A stretch of 64,000 nt of DNA from Pseudobdellovibrionaceae bacterium (GTDB taxonomy: Bacteria; Bdellovibrionota; Bdellovibrionia; Bdellovibrionales; Bdellovibrionaceae). The position numbers were made by a program, and so were the translations under genes. Below the pieces are notes generated by a model that was given only the letters and a program-made list of their open reading frames with translations, did not search any database and was not told where the DNA came from. The stretch spans positions 1,706,565-1,770,564 of the forward strand of contig JAHBUV010000001.1 in NCBI GenBank assembly GCA_019637915.1. The letters are read 5' to 3'. This document shows, piece by piece, positions 17,608 to 26,388 of the stretch. Numbering within the stretch: position 1 is the stretch's first letter; the number at the start of each line of letters is the position of its first letter.

Positions 17608-18579
17608 ATGGACCTTAAAATCCGTCCTCGTCGCAACCGCAAATCCGACTCGGTGCGTGAATCCCTAGCTGAGACAAGCCTTTCTTTGAACAAATTGATC
17701 TATCCCATCTTTATCGCGGAAGACGCCAATTTGAAGCAAGAGATCCGCACCATGCCCGGTCAGCATCGCTGGGGGCAGAAAAGCGGACTTTCCCATCTTC
17801 AAGACGCCTGGAAAGCCGGTCTGCGTCAGTTCGCCGTCTTTCCCGTGGTGCCCGAGGCGCAAAAAGACAAGAAAGCCTCCGGGGCCACCGACCCCGATCA
17901 CTTTTTGATCCGCTTTTTCAAAGACTTCAAAAACGCCCTGCCCGAAGCCACTTTGATCAGCGACATCGCTTTGGATCCCTTCAATTCCGACGGCCATGAC
18001 GGGCTCGTCCGCGACGGGCTCATCGTCAACGACGCGTCCGTCGACGTGCTGGCGAAGATGGCGGTCGTGCACGCCAGCGCGGGGGTCGACTGGGTGGCTC
18101 CGAGCGATATGATGGACGGCCGAATCGGCGCCGTCCGCAAAGCCCTGGACGAAGCCGGTCATGAGGACACCAGCATCCTCGCCTACTCGGCGAAGTACGC
18201 TTCGGCTTTTTACGGCCCTTTCCGCGATGCCTTGGATTCCGCCCCGCGCTTCGGCGACAAAAAAACCTATCAGATGGATCCGCGCAACAGCCGCGAGGCC
18301 TTGCGCGAAACGCGTTTGGACATCCAACAGGGCGCCGACATCGTCATGGTGAAACCGGCCCTGGCCTATTTGGACGTCATTCAGCGCGTGAAGCGTTTTT
18401 CGGAAGTCCCCGTCGCCGCCTACAACGTCAGCGGTGAATACGCCATGATCAAGCTGGCCGCCCAGGCCGGCGCCCTGGATGAAAAGCGCGCGGCCCTGGA
18501 ATCCCTGATCGCCATCCGCCGCGCCGGCGCCGACGTGATCCTCTCCTACTGGGCTTTCCAAGCCGCCGACTGGCTCTGA
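17608..18579 (+). CDS. hemB: Delta-aminolevulinic acid dehydratase
   Basis: Condenses two 5-aminolevulinates to porphobilinogen. 323 aa. Catalytic Lys residues are in AYSAKYASAFYGPF and VMVKPALAYLDVI. Where zinc enzymes have three Cys, this has SDIALDPFNSDGHDG, so it is the Mg-type (Asp-rich) active site. Starts at ATG with ggaggag seven bases upstream; followed by a strong terminator. It is the only heme gene on the forward strand, transcribed divergently from the hemA-hemH operon. Confidence 0.97.
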   Translation: MDLKIRPRRNRKSDSVRESLAETSLSLNKLIYPIFIAEDANLKQEIRTMPGQHRWGQKSGLSHLQDAWKAGLRQFAVFPVVPEAQKDKKASGATDPDHFLIRFFKDFKNALPEATLISDIALDPFNSDGHDGLVRDGLIVNDASVDVLAKMAVVHASAGVDWVAPSDMMDGRIGAVRKALDEAGHEDTSILAYSAKYASAFYGPFRDALDSAPRFGDKKTYQMDPRNSREALRETRLDIQQGADIVMVKPALAYLDVIQRVKRFSEVPVAAYNVSGEYAMIKLAAQAGALDEKRAALESLIAIRRAGADVILSYWAFQAADWL

Positions 18580-18583
18580 GAGC

Positions 18584-18616
18584 CCGCCGCGACACTCAGG
18601 GCGCGGCGGTTTTTTT
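18584..18616 (+). terminator. Rho-independent terminator after hemB
   Basis: An eight-base perfect stem (18584-18591 with 18602-18609), ten-base loop and seven T residues (18610-18616). It starts four bases after the hemB stop and overlaps the reverse-strand end of mltG. Confidence 0.88.
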
Positions 18617-19675
18617 CTGTTTGGTTTGGAGATCCCGCCAGCTTTTGCCGGCGCGGGCCCGCGGGTTCATTTGGAACGAGCGCACGGCCTTCGCGTGATC
18701 CTCATAGGTCGCGGAAAAAACATGGGTGCCGTCGTTGCGGCTCACGAAAAAGAAATACGGCGAAGCCTCCGGCCGCACGGCCGCCTGCAAAGCGTGCAGG
18801 CCCGGATTGGCGATCGGCCCCGGCGGCAACCCCGGAATCACGTAGGTGTTGTAGGGCGTCGGGCGCGACAGATCGGCCTTGGTGATGTTGGTCGGGATTT
18901 TCCCGGTGGCGACCGCCATGCCGTAGATGATCGTCGGATCGGTTTGCAGCCTCATGCCTTTGGCCATGCGGTTGTGGAACACCGAGGAGATCAGCGGACG
19001 CTCCACCGGCGCGCCCGTTTCTTTTTCGATGATGCTCGCCAGAGTCACCACCTGGTGGCGGTCCATCCCCGCGGGCACGGCGTTTTCCACCGCCTGGTAG
19101 TTGCTCAGGAAACGGTTCACCATGGAGGCGACGAGTTCCTTCGTCGTCGTGAACTTGGTGATCTGGTAGGTCTCGGGGAAAAGGTACCCCTCGAGCGAAA
19201 CGGCGTCGATCCCCAGCAAATCGCGGACGAACGCCGGGTCCCGCACGACCTTCAGGAAATTCTGGGACGTGCCGAAACCGCCGCGTTCGTACAGCGAAGC
19301 GATCTCGAAGATGTTCAGGCCTTCGCTCACCGTGAAAGGGCGCGCCAGGCTGTGGCCCGAGGTGATCACCGACAGGACGTCGATGGGTTTCATATTCGAG
19401 TTCAGCAGGTACTCGCCGACCTTCAGTTTCGAACGCTGCCCGATGGCGCGGGCGTAGAAGGAGAACAGCCCGGAATTGCGGATCACGCCGGCCGCCTCCA
19501 GATCGCGGGCGATGGAATTGAACCCGCGGCCCGGCTGGACTTCGTACACGACCTCGCGGTTTTCCGCCGACGTCGGGCTCGCCAGGAAATCCCAGAACAC
19601 GTAACCGATGACGGCGGCGGCGCAAAATCCCAGGACCACGGCGGACAGAATGATGGTCGAAACGGCTTTTCTCAT
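18596..19675 (-). CDS. mltG: Endolytic transglycosylase MltG
   Basis: Membrane-bound lytic transglycosylase that cuts nascent peptidoglycan glycan strands (YceG family), 359 aa. One N-terminal transmembrane helix (about residues 7-29), LysM-like subdomain with LKVGEYLLNS, then the catalytic Glu in ASIIEKETGAP and DPTIIYG, TPYNTYVIPGLPPGPIANPG. Its ATG overlaps the astD stop (ATGA), so it is translated with the amino-acid catabolic genes, an unusual neighbour for a cell-wall enzyme. Confidence 0.94.
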   Translation of the reverse strand: MRKAVSTIILSAVVLGFCAAAVIGYVFWDFLASPTSAENREVVYEVQPGRGFNSIARDLEAAGVIRNSGLFSFYARAIGQRSKLKVGEYLLNSNMKPIDVLSVITSGHSLARPFTVSEGLNIFEIASLYERGGFGTSQNFLKVVRDPAFVRDLLGIDAVSLEGYLFPETYQITKFTTTKELVASMVNRFLSNYQAVENAVPAGMDRHQVVTLASIIEKETGAPVERPLISSVFHNRMAKGMRLQTDPTIIYGMAVATGKIPTNITKADLSRPTPYNTYVIPGLPPGPIANPGLHALQAAVRPEASPYFFFVSRNDGTHVFSATYEDHAKAVRSFQMNPRARAGKSWRDLQTKQKKTAAP

Positions 19676-21186
19676 TTTCCCTCGAAGGTGATGCCCGGAA
19701 GCATGCGGGCGCGTTCAAACGGCGTCGGATCCTCCAGACTCGCCACGGGCACCGTGCAATATTGGACGGCGTAATGGGCGGACGGGCGGTCGTTGCCGGA
19801 TTTCCCCATGCCGCCGAAAGGCAGCCGGCTGCTGGCGCCGTTGGTGGTGCGATTGAAGTTGAGCAATCCCACGCGGGCCTCGAGCAGGGCTTTCTGGTAA
19901 AGCTCCTGGTTCTTCGAAAAAAGCGCCATCACCAGGCCGTAACCCGTGGAATTGACGATCTTCAGCGTTTCGTCGAAATCCGACGAGCGATAGATCGCCA
20001 CGTTCGGGCCGAAGATCTCGCTCTTCTGATAGACCGAGTTCGGATCGAACTTTTTCACCAGGTGGATGCTCGGCGTGACGTAGTGGCCTTTTTGTTTCAG
20101 GTCCAGGGACTTTCCGCGCATCAGGCTTTCGCAGTTCTCGCGGTTGGCGATCTCCTGGTAGCGGATGTATTTCTCCACCGCGCCGGCGTTGATCAGGGAT
20201 CCCATGAAGGGGTTTTCGCTCCAGTGGCCGATGGTGAGTTTTTTCGCCGCCTGGTAAAAACGCTCGGTGAATTCGTCCGCGATGCGATCGTGCAGGATCA
20301 CGCGGCTCGTGCCCGAGCAGCGCTGACCCGTGGTCAGGTAGGCGCCGACCAGGGTTTCGTAGATCGCCTTGTCCATGTCGGCATCGTCCCAGACGACGGT
20401 GGCGTTTTTGCCGCCCATCTCGAGCGCCAGGATTTTCCAGTAGTGGTTCATGGTCTCCTGCTTGATGCGCAGACCCACCTCGTAGGAACCCGTGAAAAGG
20501 ATGCCGTCGACGTCCTCTTGGATGACCAGGCGGCGGCCCGACTCCCCATCGCCTTGCACCAGGTTGAAAACGCCCGGGGGCAGGCCGGCTTTTTCAACGA
20601 GTTCCGCGTAGAACTGGCCCACGGCCGGAGTCTGCTCGGAAGGCTTGAAGACAACCGTGTTGCCCGTGAGCAAAGCCGGCACGATGTGACCGTTCGGCAG
20701 GTGCGCCGGGAAATTGAAAGGTCCCAGGACCGCCATCACGCCGCGGGGCTTGTGACGGATCACCCCGTCCACCTGGGGCAGGGCATTGGTCAGGCGGTCC
20801 TCTTTCACGAGCTTCATGGACTCGTTCATGGTGACGTCGATCTTGTTGCCGAGGTTTTTCGCTTCGGTCATCGCGTCCCACAAAGGCTTCCCGGTGTCGC
20901 GCGCGATCAGCTGGGCCATCTGCTCGGCGTGGGTGTCGAAAACCTCTTTGAGTTTCAGCAAGTGGTTGCGGCGCTCATCCAGGGACAGGCGCGCCCACGG
21001 CAAGAAGGCTTTTTTCGCCGCCCGGCAGGCTTCGTCGATGTGGTCGTGACGCAGCTTCACGGTGAGCAATTGATCGCCCAGGTCGCCCGGGGAAACGTCC
21101 TTGAACTCGCCGTCGGCTTTTTCGGCGCGGACCCAGCGGCCGTTGATGAAATCACCCTTGTCCTCGAGTTTGATATGCGTGCTCAT
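19672..21186 (-). CDS. astD: N-succinylglutamate 5-semialdehyde dehydrogenase
   Basis: NAD-linked aldehyde dehydrogenase of the arginine succinyltransferase route. 504 aa. INGRWVRAE opens the ALDH fold, EMGGKN carries the general base Glu and TTGQRCSGTSR the catalytic Cys290; ATRPLSSRLPFGGMGKSG-like GASSRLPFGGMGKSGNDRP near the C-terminus matches AstD more than betaine or generic ALDH. Assignment is helped by AstA directly upstream, with ATGA overlaps at both ends. Confidence 0.9.
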   Translation of the reverse strand: MSTHIKLEDKGDFINGRWVRAEKADGEFKDVSPGDLGDQLLTVKLRHDHIDEACRAAKKAFLPWARLSLDERRNHLLKLKEVFDTHAEQMAQLIARDTGKPLWDAMTEAKNLGNKIDVTMNESMKLVKEDRLTNALPQVDGVIRHKPRGVMAVLGPFNFPAHLPNGHIVPALLTGNTVVFKPSEQTPAVGQFYAELVEKAGLPPGVFNLVQGDGESGRRLVIQEDVDGILFTGSYEVGLRIKQETMNHYWKILALEMGGKNATVVWDDADMDKAIYETLVGAYLTTGQRCSGTSRVILHDRIADEFTERFYQAAKKLTIGHWSENPFMGSLINAGAVEKYIRYQEIANRENCESLMRGKSLDLKQKGHYVTPSIHLVKKFDPNSVYQKSEIFGPNVAIYRSSDFDETLKIVNSTGYGLVMALFSKNQELYQKALLEARVGLLNFNRTTNGASSRLPFGGMGKSGNDRPSAHYAVQYCTVPVASLEDPTPFERARMLPGITFEGK

Positions 21187-22220
21187 GTCTGTTCCTTTCG
21201 ACGGTCGTATTCAAAGGGCGCGACGAAAATCTCATCGTCCACGGAAACCTGCAACAGGTCGCGCATGCGCGACGGGATGGCGATCTCGCCGTCGCGGATA
21301 TCGGCTTGCACCAGCGCCGCGCGGAAATCCTCGTGGGCGCTGCCGACCAGGAAAGTCTTGGAGTAGACGGCGTCCTTGAACTCCGCCACGCGCAGGCGGC
21401 GGCCGAGTTTGATCGGTCCGATCTCCTGGGTGGCGCATCCGTAGTGGGGGCCGCCGTCGAAGGGGTCGACTTCGTCCAGGTATTCGAAACCGATGCTCTC
21501 GAGCAGATGCTGGGCGGGTTTCGTCGCCTCGCCGACGCGGCCCAGGACGGTGCGCGCTTTCGAATCCAAAAGGCAGAGGTAGATGTCGTCCTCCGGGAAC
21601 AGGCTTTCGATGAATTCCTTGTGGCTCTGTGAAAGCAGGTCCGCCTCCTGGTAATTCAGGCCCGTGAAGCGACGGCCCAGGGCCTCCCAGAATTCGCTGC
21701 GGCCCTCGTCGGTGAGCGGCGGGGTGAGTTCGCACAGCACGCGGTCCTCGAATTTCTCCGGGTGGAGGGCGATGTAGAGGAAGCGCGACAGGCTGATCTG
21801 CTTTCCCAGGCGTTCCGGGCGGCGGCGGTAGGACTTGTCCACCAACAGGCCGCCGATCTCGGTCGGCCCGTCCGTGTCCAGTTGAAAGCGCAAAACCTGG
21901 TGGATGAAACCGATCCCCAGGTCTTTGCTGAATTGGCTGCGCTTCAGGATCTTGAAGAAGGAGTGCGGGATCTCGTCCGTGCCGTGCTTCGCCAGGACCA
22001 GCGAGCTGCCGACGATCTGCCGTTCCTCGACGTCCTCGATCACGAAGACGTATTCCGACTTCCCTTTGGGCAATTCGCCCGCGAAGGACCTCACGCTGCG
22101 CTCGATCTTGTCCTGCAGGGTTTTCTTGTCGCCCGGGAGGTTCAGGAGATTGAACTGCTTGGCGAGCTCCAGGAGCTGCGGCAGATCATCGTGGTGAACG
22201 GCGCGAATCACGAAATTCAT
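21183..22220 (-). CDS. astA: Arginine N-succinyltransferase
   Basis: Transfers succinate from succinyl-CoA to the alpha-amino group of arginine, opening the AST route of arginine catabolism. 345 aa, the normal AstA length. IRAVHHDDLPQL opens the GNAT-like fold; TEIGGLLVDKSYRR, FWEALGRRFTGLNYQEADLL and DPFDGGPHYG fit AstA. ATGA overlap with the M20 gene above and astD below. AstB, needed next in the canonical route, is not in the window. Confidence 0.92.
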   Translation of the reverse strand: MNFVIRAVHHDDLPQLLELAKQFNLLNLPGDKKTLQDKIERSVRSFAGELPKGKSEYVFVIEDVEERQIVGSSLVLAKHGTDEIPHSFFKILKRSQFSKDLGIGFIHQVLRFQLDTDGPTEIGGLLVDKSYRRRPERLGKQISLSRFLYIALHPEKFEDRVLCELTPPLTDEGRSEFWEALGRRFTGLNYQEADLLSQSHKEFIESLFPEDDIYLCLLDSKARTVLGRVGEATKPAQHLLESIGFEYLDEVDPFDGGPHYGCATQEIGPIKLGRRLRVAEFKDAVYSKTFLVGSAHEDFRAALVQADIRDGEIAIPSRMRDLLQVSVDDEIFVAPFEYDRRKEQT

Positions 22221-23563
22221 AGACAGAACCTTTCGATCACGCGGCGGTAGAATTCCGTGGCGCGATGGAGATCCTCCAGACGAACGTGTTCATCCGGAGT
22301 GTGAATGTTGTTTTCCCTCGAACCGGGGCCGAAGCACGCGCAGTCGACGCCCGTGCGCGAGAAAAGGCTCGCTTCGTTGGTGGAGGCTTGCGTGGTCACG
22401 CGATCCGGCAGGCCCAGAGCCCGCAGCTCGTCCAGGCAGCCTTTGACCAAAATGGACTGGGCCGGCGTGCGGAAGGGTTTTTTGTAGTCCGTGACGCGGA
22501 AATAACCGCCGAGGTCGGCGCAGACCCGGCGCAGGTTTTCCATCCATTTTTCGTAAGTTTCCTGGGTGATCAGCGGCGGCAGACGGCAGCTGCCCGAGAA
22601 CTGCACGTGCTCCTCCTCCGTGCGGATCAAACCGATGTTCAGGGTCGGCGTGTCCGGGAGGAAATCGGGATCCTTGTAGGCCTGGAACTCGCGTTCGAGC
22701 TCGCGCACGGCCTCATGGATGCGGCGGATTTTCGGCGCGATCGGATCGCGGACATTGGCGACCTCGATTTCCAGGAAGGCGTGCGCCGGCACCGTGGTCG
22801 TGCTCAACCCCCCGTCGATCTCCATCACCACGACCCCGTCCGGCAGCTGCGTCAGGGAGTCGAGCATCTTGACGATGGCGCTGTCGCCCAGATGGGGCAC
22901 GGAGGAATGCACGGCCTTGCCGCGGAAAATGCGGCTTTGCGTGGACGTGCTCTCGCGCAAATCATGCTCGCGGCGGTAACGGTTTTCCTCCTCGGAAAAC
23001 GGCAGGCGGATCTCGACATTGGCGAAGCCTTTGGCGGCGCTCACCAGCCGCAGGTCCGTCGGCTCCCCGATCAGGGCCATCTTCGCGGAAATTTTATTTT
23101 TGCGGATCAGCTTGAGCGCCCCGGTCATGCCCGTCTCTTCCCCGTAAGTGCCGACCAGCACGGGCGGCAGGGTCCAGGAACTCCTGCCGGCGAAAGAGGC
23201 CATCGCTTCGAGTTTGCAAAGGAAATCCAGTTTCGTCGAAGCGGTCCCGAGGCCGTGGATTTTGCCGTCGATGATGGTGGCGTCAAAAGGATTCTGACCG
23301 TTCTGCGCCCACATCTGGAAGGGTCCCGGATCGGCGGTGTCCAGGTGGTTCTGCAGCATGAACTCGGCGGCGGGCCGCCCCACGCCCCGGGGGCGGGCGA
23401 TCAGATTCGCCTGATCAAGGCCGTCATGCACCTCGTCCTGCAGTTCCACGTCGAGACCGCGATCGCGGCAAAGCGCCGCCGCGACGGACGCGATCTCGCG
23501 GGAACCGCAGGACGGCGTGCTGTCGATGGCGATGAAGCGGCGGCAGGTCTCGACAAAATCCAA
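22217..23563 (-). CDS. M20-family deacylase, ArgE/DapE-like
   Basis: 448 aa dizinc amidohydrolase family. Seen: metal His73/Asp75 in QNHLDTAD, Glu142-Glu143 in YGEETGMTG, IGEPTDLRLVSAAKG, dimer-domain His in VHSSVPHLGD and terminal His in IHTPDE. The bridging-metal Asp expected in GxGxxDxK is Ser109 here (GLGTASTKLD), so activity may be altered. Position between aminotransferase and AstA suggests it takes the desuccinylase (AstE) or a related deacylation role; inferred from context only. TTG start follows the previous TGA directly, with aagga upstream. Confidence 0.83.
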   Translation of the reverse strand: MDFVETCRRFIAIDSTPSCGSREIASVAAALCRDRGLDVELQDEVHDGLDQANLIARPRGVGRPAAEFMLQNHLDTADPGPFQMWAQNGQNPFDATIIDGKIHGLGTASTKLDFLCKLEAMASFAGRSSWTLPPVLVGTYGEETGMTGALKLIRKNKISAKMALIGEPTDLRLVSAAKGFANVEIRLPFSEEENRYRREHDLRESTSTQSRIFRGKAVHSSVPHLGDSAIVKMLDSLTQLPDGVVVMEIDGGLSTTTVPAHAFLEIEVANVRDPIAPKIRRIHEAVRELEREFQAYKDPDFLPDTPTLNIGLIRTEEEHVQFSGSCRLPPLITQETYEKWMENLRRVCADLGGYFRVTDYKKPFRTPAQSILVKGCLDELRALGLPDRVTTQASTNEASLFSRTGVDCACFGPGSRENNIHTPDEHVRLEDLHRATEFYRRVIERFCL

Positions 23564-24940
23564 TCAGTATCCTTCCTGGATGGTTTTCTCGATGATCGAC
23601 AGCGCGACATCGATGTCCTGGTCCTCGATGCATGCCGGGATCAGGAAGCGCACGCGGAACGGCCCTTTGCCGCAACCGAAGGCGATGACGCCGTTGTGGT
23701 AGAGTTTTTTCATGAAGACGTCGGCCTGCTCTTTGGCGCCGTCATGGGGCGTGAACGCGATCATCAATCCCATGCCGCCGGCGTCCTGGACCTTGCCTTT
23801 GCAAGTCGTTTCGTTGAGGCGGTTGAAACCGTCGATGAAACGCTTGTGGATCCGCGCCACGCGGCCCTCGCCGCCGAGATACCCGTCATTCACCATCATG
23901 TCGATCATCTCCATGCCCGTGGTCATGGAGACCGTCGAACCGGAGAAGGTGCCGGCGATCAGGCCCGGCTTCGGATTGTATTCCTCCGTGTAGAGGGTGG
24001 CGCCCAGCTGCGCGGTCTTGGCGATGGTGACGAGGTCCGCGTACTGACCGATGTCCAGGGTCTCGAAGGCGAACAGCTCGCCGGTGCGGCAGAAGGTCTG
24101 CACCTCGTCGATCCACACGGCGATTTTCTTTTCCTTGGCGAACTCCAGCATGGGAACGAAGAACTCCCGCGGGGCCGCGTTGTAGCCGCCTTCGCCGAGC
24201 ATCGGCTCGAAGGCCAGGCAGGCGATGTCGCCCTCGTTCCCGGCGACGTGCTCCTTGAACGCAGCGAGGGTTTTTTCCGCGCTGCCCGGGGTTTTTTTGT
24301 CGTAGAAGGGAATGCGCAGAACCTCATGGTATTCCGGCAGGCCTTGCTTGAAGGCCGGATTGTCGGTGACCTCCGCCATCATCGTCGAGCGGCCGGCGAA
24401 AGCGTTTTTGAAGGCGACGATCTTGCGCGCCGGCGAGTGTTTCTGGCGCGCCATCTTCAGGGCGTTTTCATTGGCCATGGTCCCGCAGGTGGCGAACCAC
24501 ACGTGCTTCAGGCGACTGCGGCGGCCCGCCAGCTTCGACAGCTTTTCGCTGAACTGGATGTACTCGCGGTTGGGCTCGAGATTGCCCTGCACGATGATGT
24601 CGGAAAGGGCCCCGCGCAGGGCCGCCCCGATCACGCGCGGATGGGAGTGGCCGAAAAGGTGGATGCCGATGCCGTTGATGAGATCGAGCTTGACGCTGCC
24701 GTCCTCGAGTTCGACGTAAGGCCCGCGGCCCGCGCCCGAACCGATGAAGGGATAATGCAGGGGACGGCCGCGCAGGACGGCGATCTGCTCGAGCATTTTT
24801 TTGTTCCGGTCAGCGAAGGAAGGATCCGCCGGCCGCACTCCGGTGATTTGTTCGTTCAAGCGTCCGACGTCGCCGACGATCTGCGTGACCAGCTGACGAA
24901 TTTTTTCCGATTCCGTGATTTGGTGACCGACAAGACTCAT
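23564..24940 (-). CDS. Class III aminotransferase, possible AstC role
   Basis: 458 aa PLP-dependent enzyme of the ornithine/GABA aminotransferase fold. GIHLFGHSHPRVI, FATCGTMANENALKMAR, the PLP Asp278 in WIDEVQTF and Schiff-base Lys308 in TIAKTAQLG are visible. The first 60 residues are an unusual leader before the conserved start. In this operon an AstC-type reaction (succinylornithine to succinylglutamate semialdehyde) is the natural fit, but the sequence is not a close match to AstC, so lysine or other omega-amino substrates cannot be excluded. Confidence 0.8.
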   Translation of the reverse strand: MSLVGHQITESEKIRQLVTQIVGDVGRLNEQITGVRPADPSFADRNKKMLEQIAVLRGRPLHYPFIGSGAGRGPYVELEDGSVKLDLINGIGIHLFGHSHPRVIGAALRGALSDIIVQGNLEPNREYIQFSEKLSKLAGRRSRLKHVWFATCGTMANENALKMARQKHSPARKIVAFKNAFAGRSTMMAEVTDNPAFKQGLPEYHEVLRIPFYDKKTPGSAEKTLAAFKEHVAGNEGDIACLAFEPMLGEGGYNAAPREFFVPMLEFAKEKKIAVWIDEVQTFCRTGELFAFETLDIGQYADLVTIAKTAQLGATLYTEEYNPKPGLIAGTFSGSTVSMTTGMEMIDMMVNDGYLGGEGRVARIHKRFIDGFNRLNETTCKGKVQDAGGMGLMIAFTPHDGAKEQADVFMKKLYHNGVIAFGCGKGPFRVRFLIPACIEDQDIDVALSIIEKTIQEGY

Positions 24941-25057
24941 GACCTTTGGCCTTTCTGAATGAAGGGGCGGGATTTGCCCCTCAGCTTACCTCGCGCCGCA
25001 GGGGTGAGACAAGACGCGATGGACACGCCCTTCGCTCTGGGCCTAGAATGAAAAACC

Positions 25058-25858
25058 ATGTTCAAACGGGTCTTTTCCGCCCTCTTGCTGTTGGCTTTTT
25101 CCCACGCGACTTTCGCCGAGGACGCCGCCCCTCGCGGCTTTGAAGACACTTTCCGCGCCGGTCTCGCCTCTTACCAAAACAAAGACTTCGAAAAAGCCCG
25201 CGCCGAATTCAATCAAGCCTTGTCCCTGGAGCCGCGGAACACCGCAGCAATGACGAACTTTGCCCTGACCCTCTACCAGCTCAATGAAAAAGGCGCGGCC
25301 ATCGCTTGGTTTCGTCGGGTTTTGGCCGTTGACCCGCGGCAGGAAGAGGCCCGGGCCGGGCTGACCTTCGCCGTGTCGCAGCTGGAGATCAAAGAAATCC
25401 CCCACCGCATCGAAACCTTTGAGACCCTGCGCGACAATTTCCTGCAGTACATCCCCTTGAAACAGGCCTTGGTCCTCACCGCCCTTCTGCTTCTGGCCTC
25501 GGGTTGGCTTTTGCTGAACTGGCTGGGGGAAAGACGCCGCACCCTGCGCCTGAAAGAGCCGCCGCCGCCTTTCCCCTTCAAAACCGCTTTTCTTTGCACG
25601 GTTTTCCTGGGGATGGCGACTTTGCTGCTTTTGAAAATTTACGATCAAACCATCCCGCGCGGCACCATCATCCCCCCCAAAGTGGCGGCGAAGGCCTCCC
25701 CGTCGGACGCCGGGGTCTCCATGTTCGACCTGCACGAGGGTTTCGAGGTGATCATTCGCGACGTGCGGGATGACTGGGTGCAGGTCACTTACCCCGGCGG
25801 CCTCACCGGCTGGATCCCCAAACAAGCTTTGATTCCCACGCAAGGAGGGGGCTCATGA
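25058..25858 (+). CDS. TPR and SH3-like membrane protein, BatE-like
   Basis: 266 aa. Signal peptide 1-20, two TPR units (about 30-100: LASYQNKDFEKARAEFNQAL, LTLYQLNEKGAAIAWFRRVL), two transmembrane helices (about 128-150 and 185-205), then a C-terminal bacterial SH3 domain with WVQVTYPGGLTGWIPKQAL. The layout resembles BatE/Bat-operon proteins of Bacteroidetes and Bdellovibrio. It heads a four-gene run: its stop overlaps the next start by four bases. Function inferred only as an envelope scaffold. Confidence 0.75.
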   Translation: MFKRVFSALLLLAFSHATFAEDAAPRGFEDTFRAGLASYQNKDFEKARAEFNQALSLEPRNTAAMTNFALTLYQLNEKGAAIAWFRRVLAVDPRQEEARAGLTFAVSQLEIKEIPHRIETFETLRDNFLQYIPLKQALVLTALLLLASGWLLLNWLGERRRTLRLKEPPPPFPFKTAFLCTVFLGMATLLLLKIYDQTIPRGTIIPPKVAAKASPSDAGVSMFDLHEGFEVIIRDVRDDWVQVTYPGGLTGWIPKQALIPTQGGGS

Positions 25859-26388
25859 TGGTTCCTCTGTGGGAAAACATTTTCCGTTCCGACCGGCGCG
25901 CCAAAACCCTGGAAGCGGCCTTGCGCGGCAACCTTCTCTTCCGGGACCTGACCGCCCGGGAGATCCGCCTGGTGCAGCAGATCGTCAACGTGCGCACCTA
26001 CGCGCCGGGCGAACCCGTGTTCCAGCAGGGCGAGATCGGCGTGGGCATGTACATCATCGTGCAGGGAAGCGTCGACGTCACGACGGAAGAGCACGCCCGC
26101 GCCAATCAGGCCCCGCAGAATCAATTCATCACGCGCCTTTCGAACGGCGATTTTTTCGGCGAGATCGCCCTGGTGGAGGAAGCCGGCCGTCGCACCGCCA
26201 CCGTCACCGCCCGCGAGGAATCCGTCCTGATCGGGTTTTTCAAACCCGATCTGATGGAGATCGTGAACCGCAATCCCGGCGCCGGGGTGAAGATCCTCCT
26301 CGGGCTCAGCAAGGTGCTGGGCACGCGCCTGGCGGAAACCACCGCCATGATCCGCAGCCTGAAATTGAACGACCGGATCGAGGCGTGA
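25855..26388 (+). CDS. Stand-alone cyclic nucleotide-binding domain protein
   Basis: 177 aa, a single CNB domain with no helix-turn-helix. GEPVFQQGEIGVGMYIIVQGSVDV is followed by the phosphate-binding cassette GDFFGEIALVEEAGRRTATVTA, which retains the Glu and Arg that contact cyclic nucleotide. Start ATGATG overlaps the previous stop. Because it lies between an SH3/TPR membrane protein and a permease, it may act as a cytoplasmic sensor for them; which nucleotide it binds is unknown. Confidence 0.88.
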   Translation: MMVPLWENIFRSDRRAKTLEAALRGNLLFRDLTAREIRLVQQIVNVRTYAPGEPVFQQGEIGVGMYIIVQGSVDVTTEEHARANQAPQNQFITRLSNGDFFGEIALVEEAGRRTATVTAREESVLIGFFKPDLMEIVNRNPGAGVKILLGLSKVLGTRLAETTAMIRSLKLNDRIEA

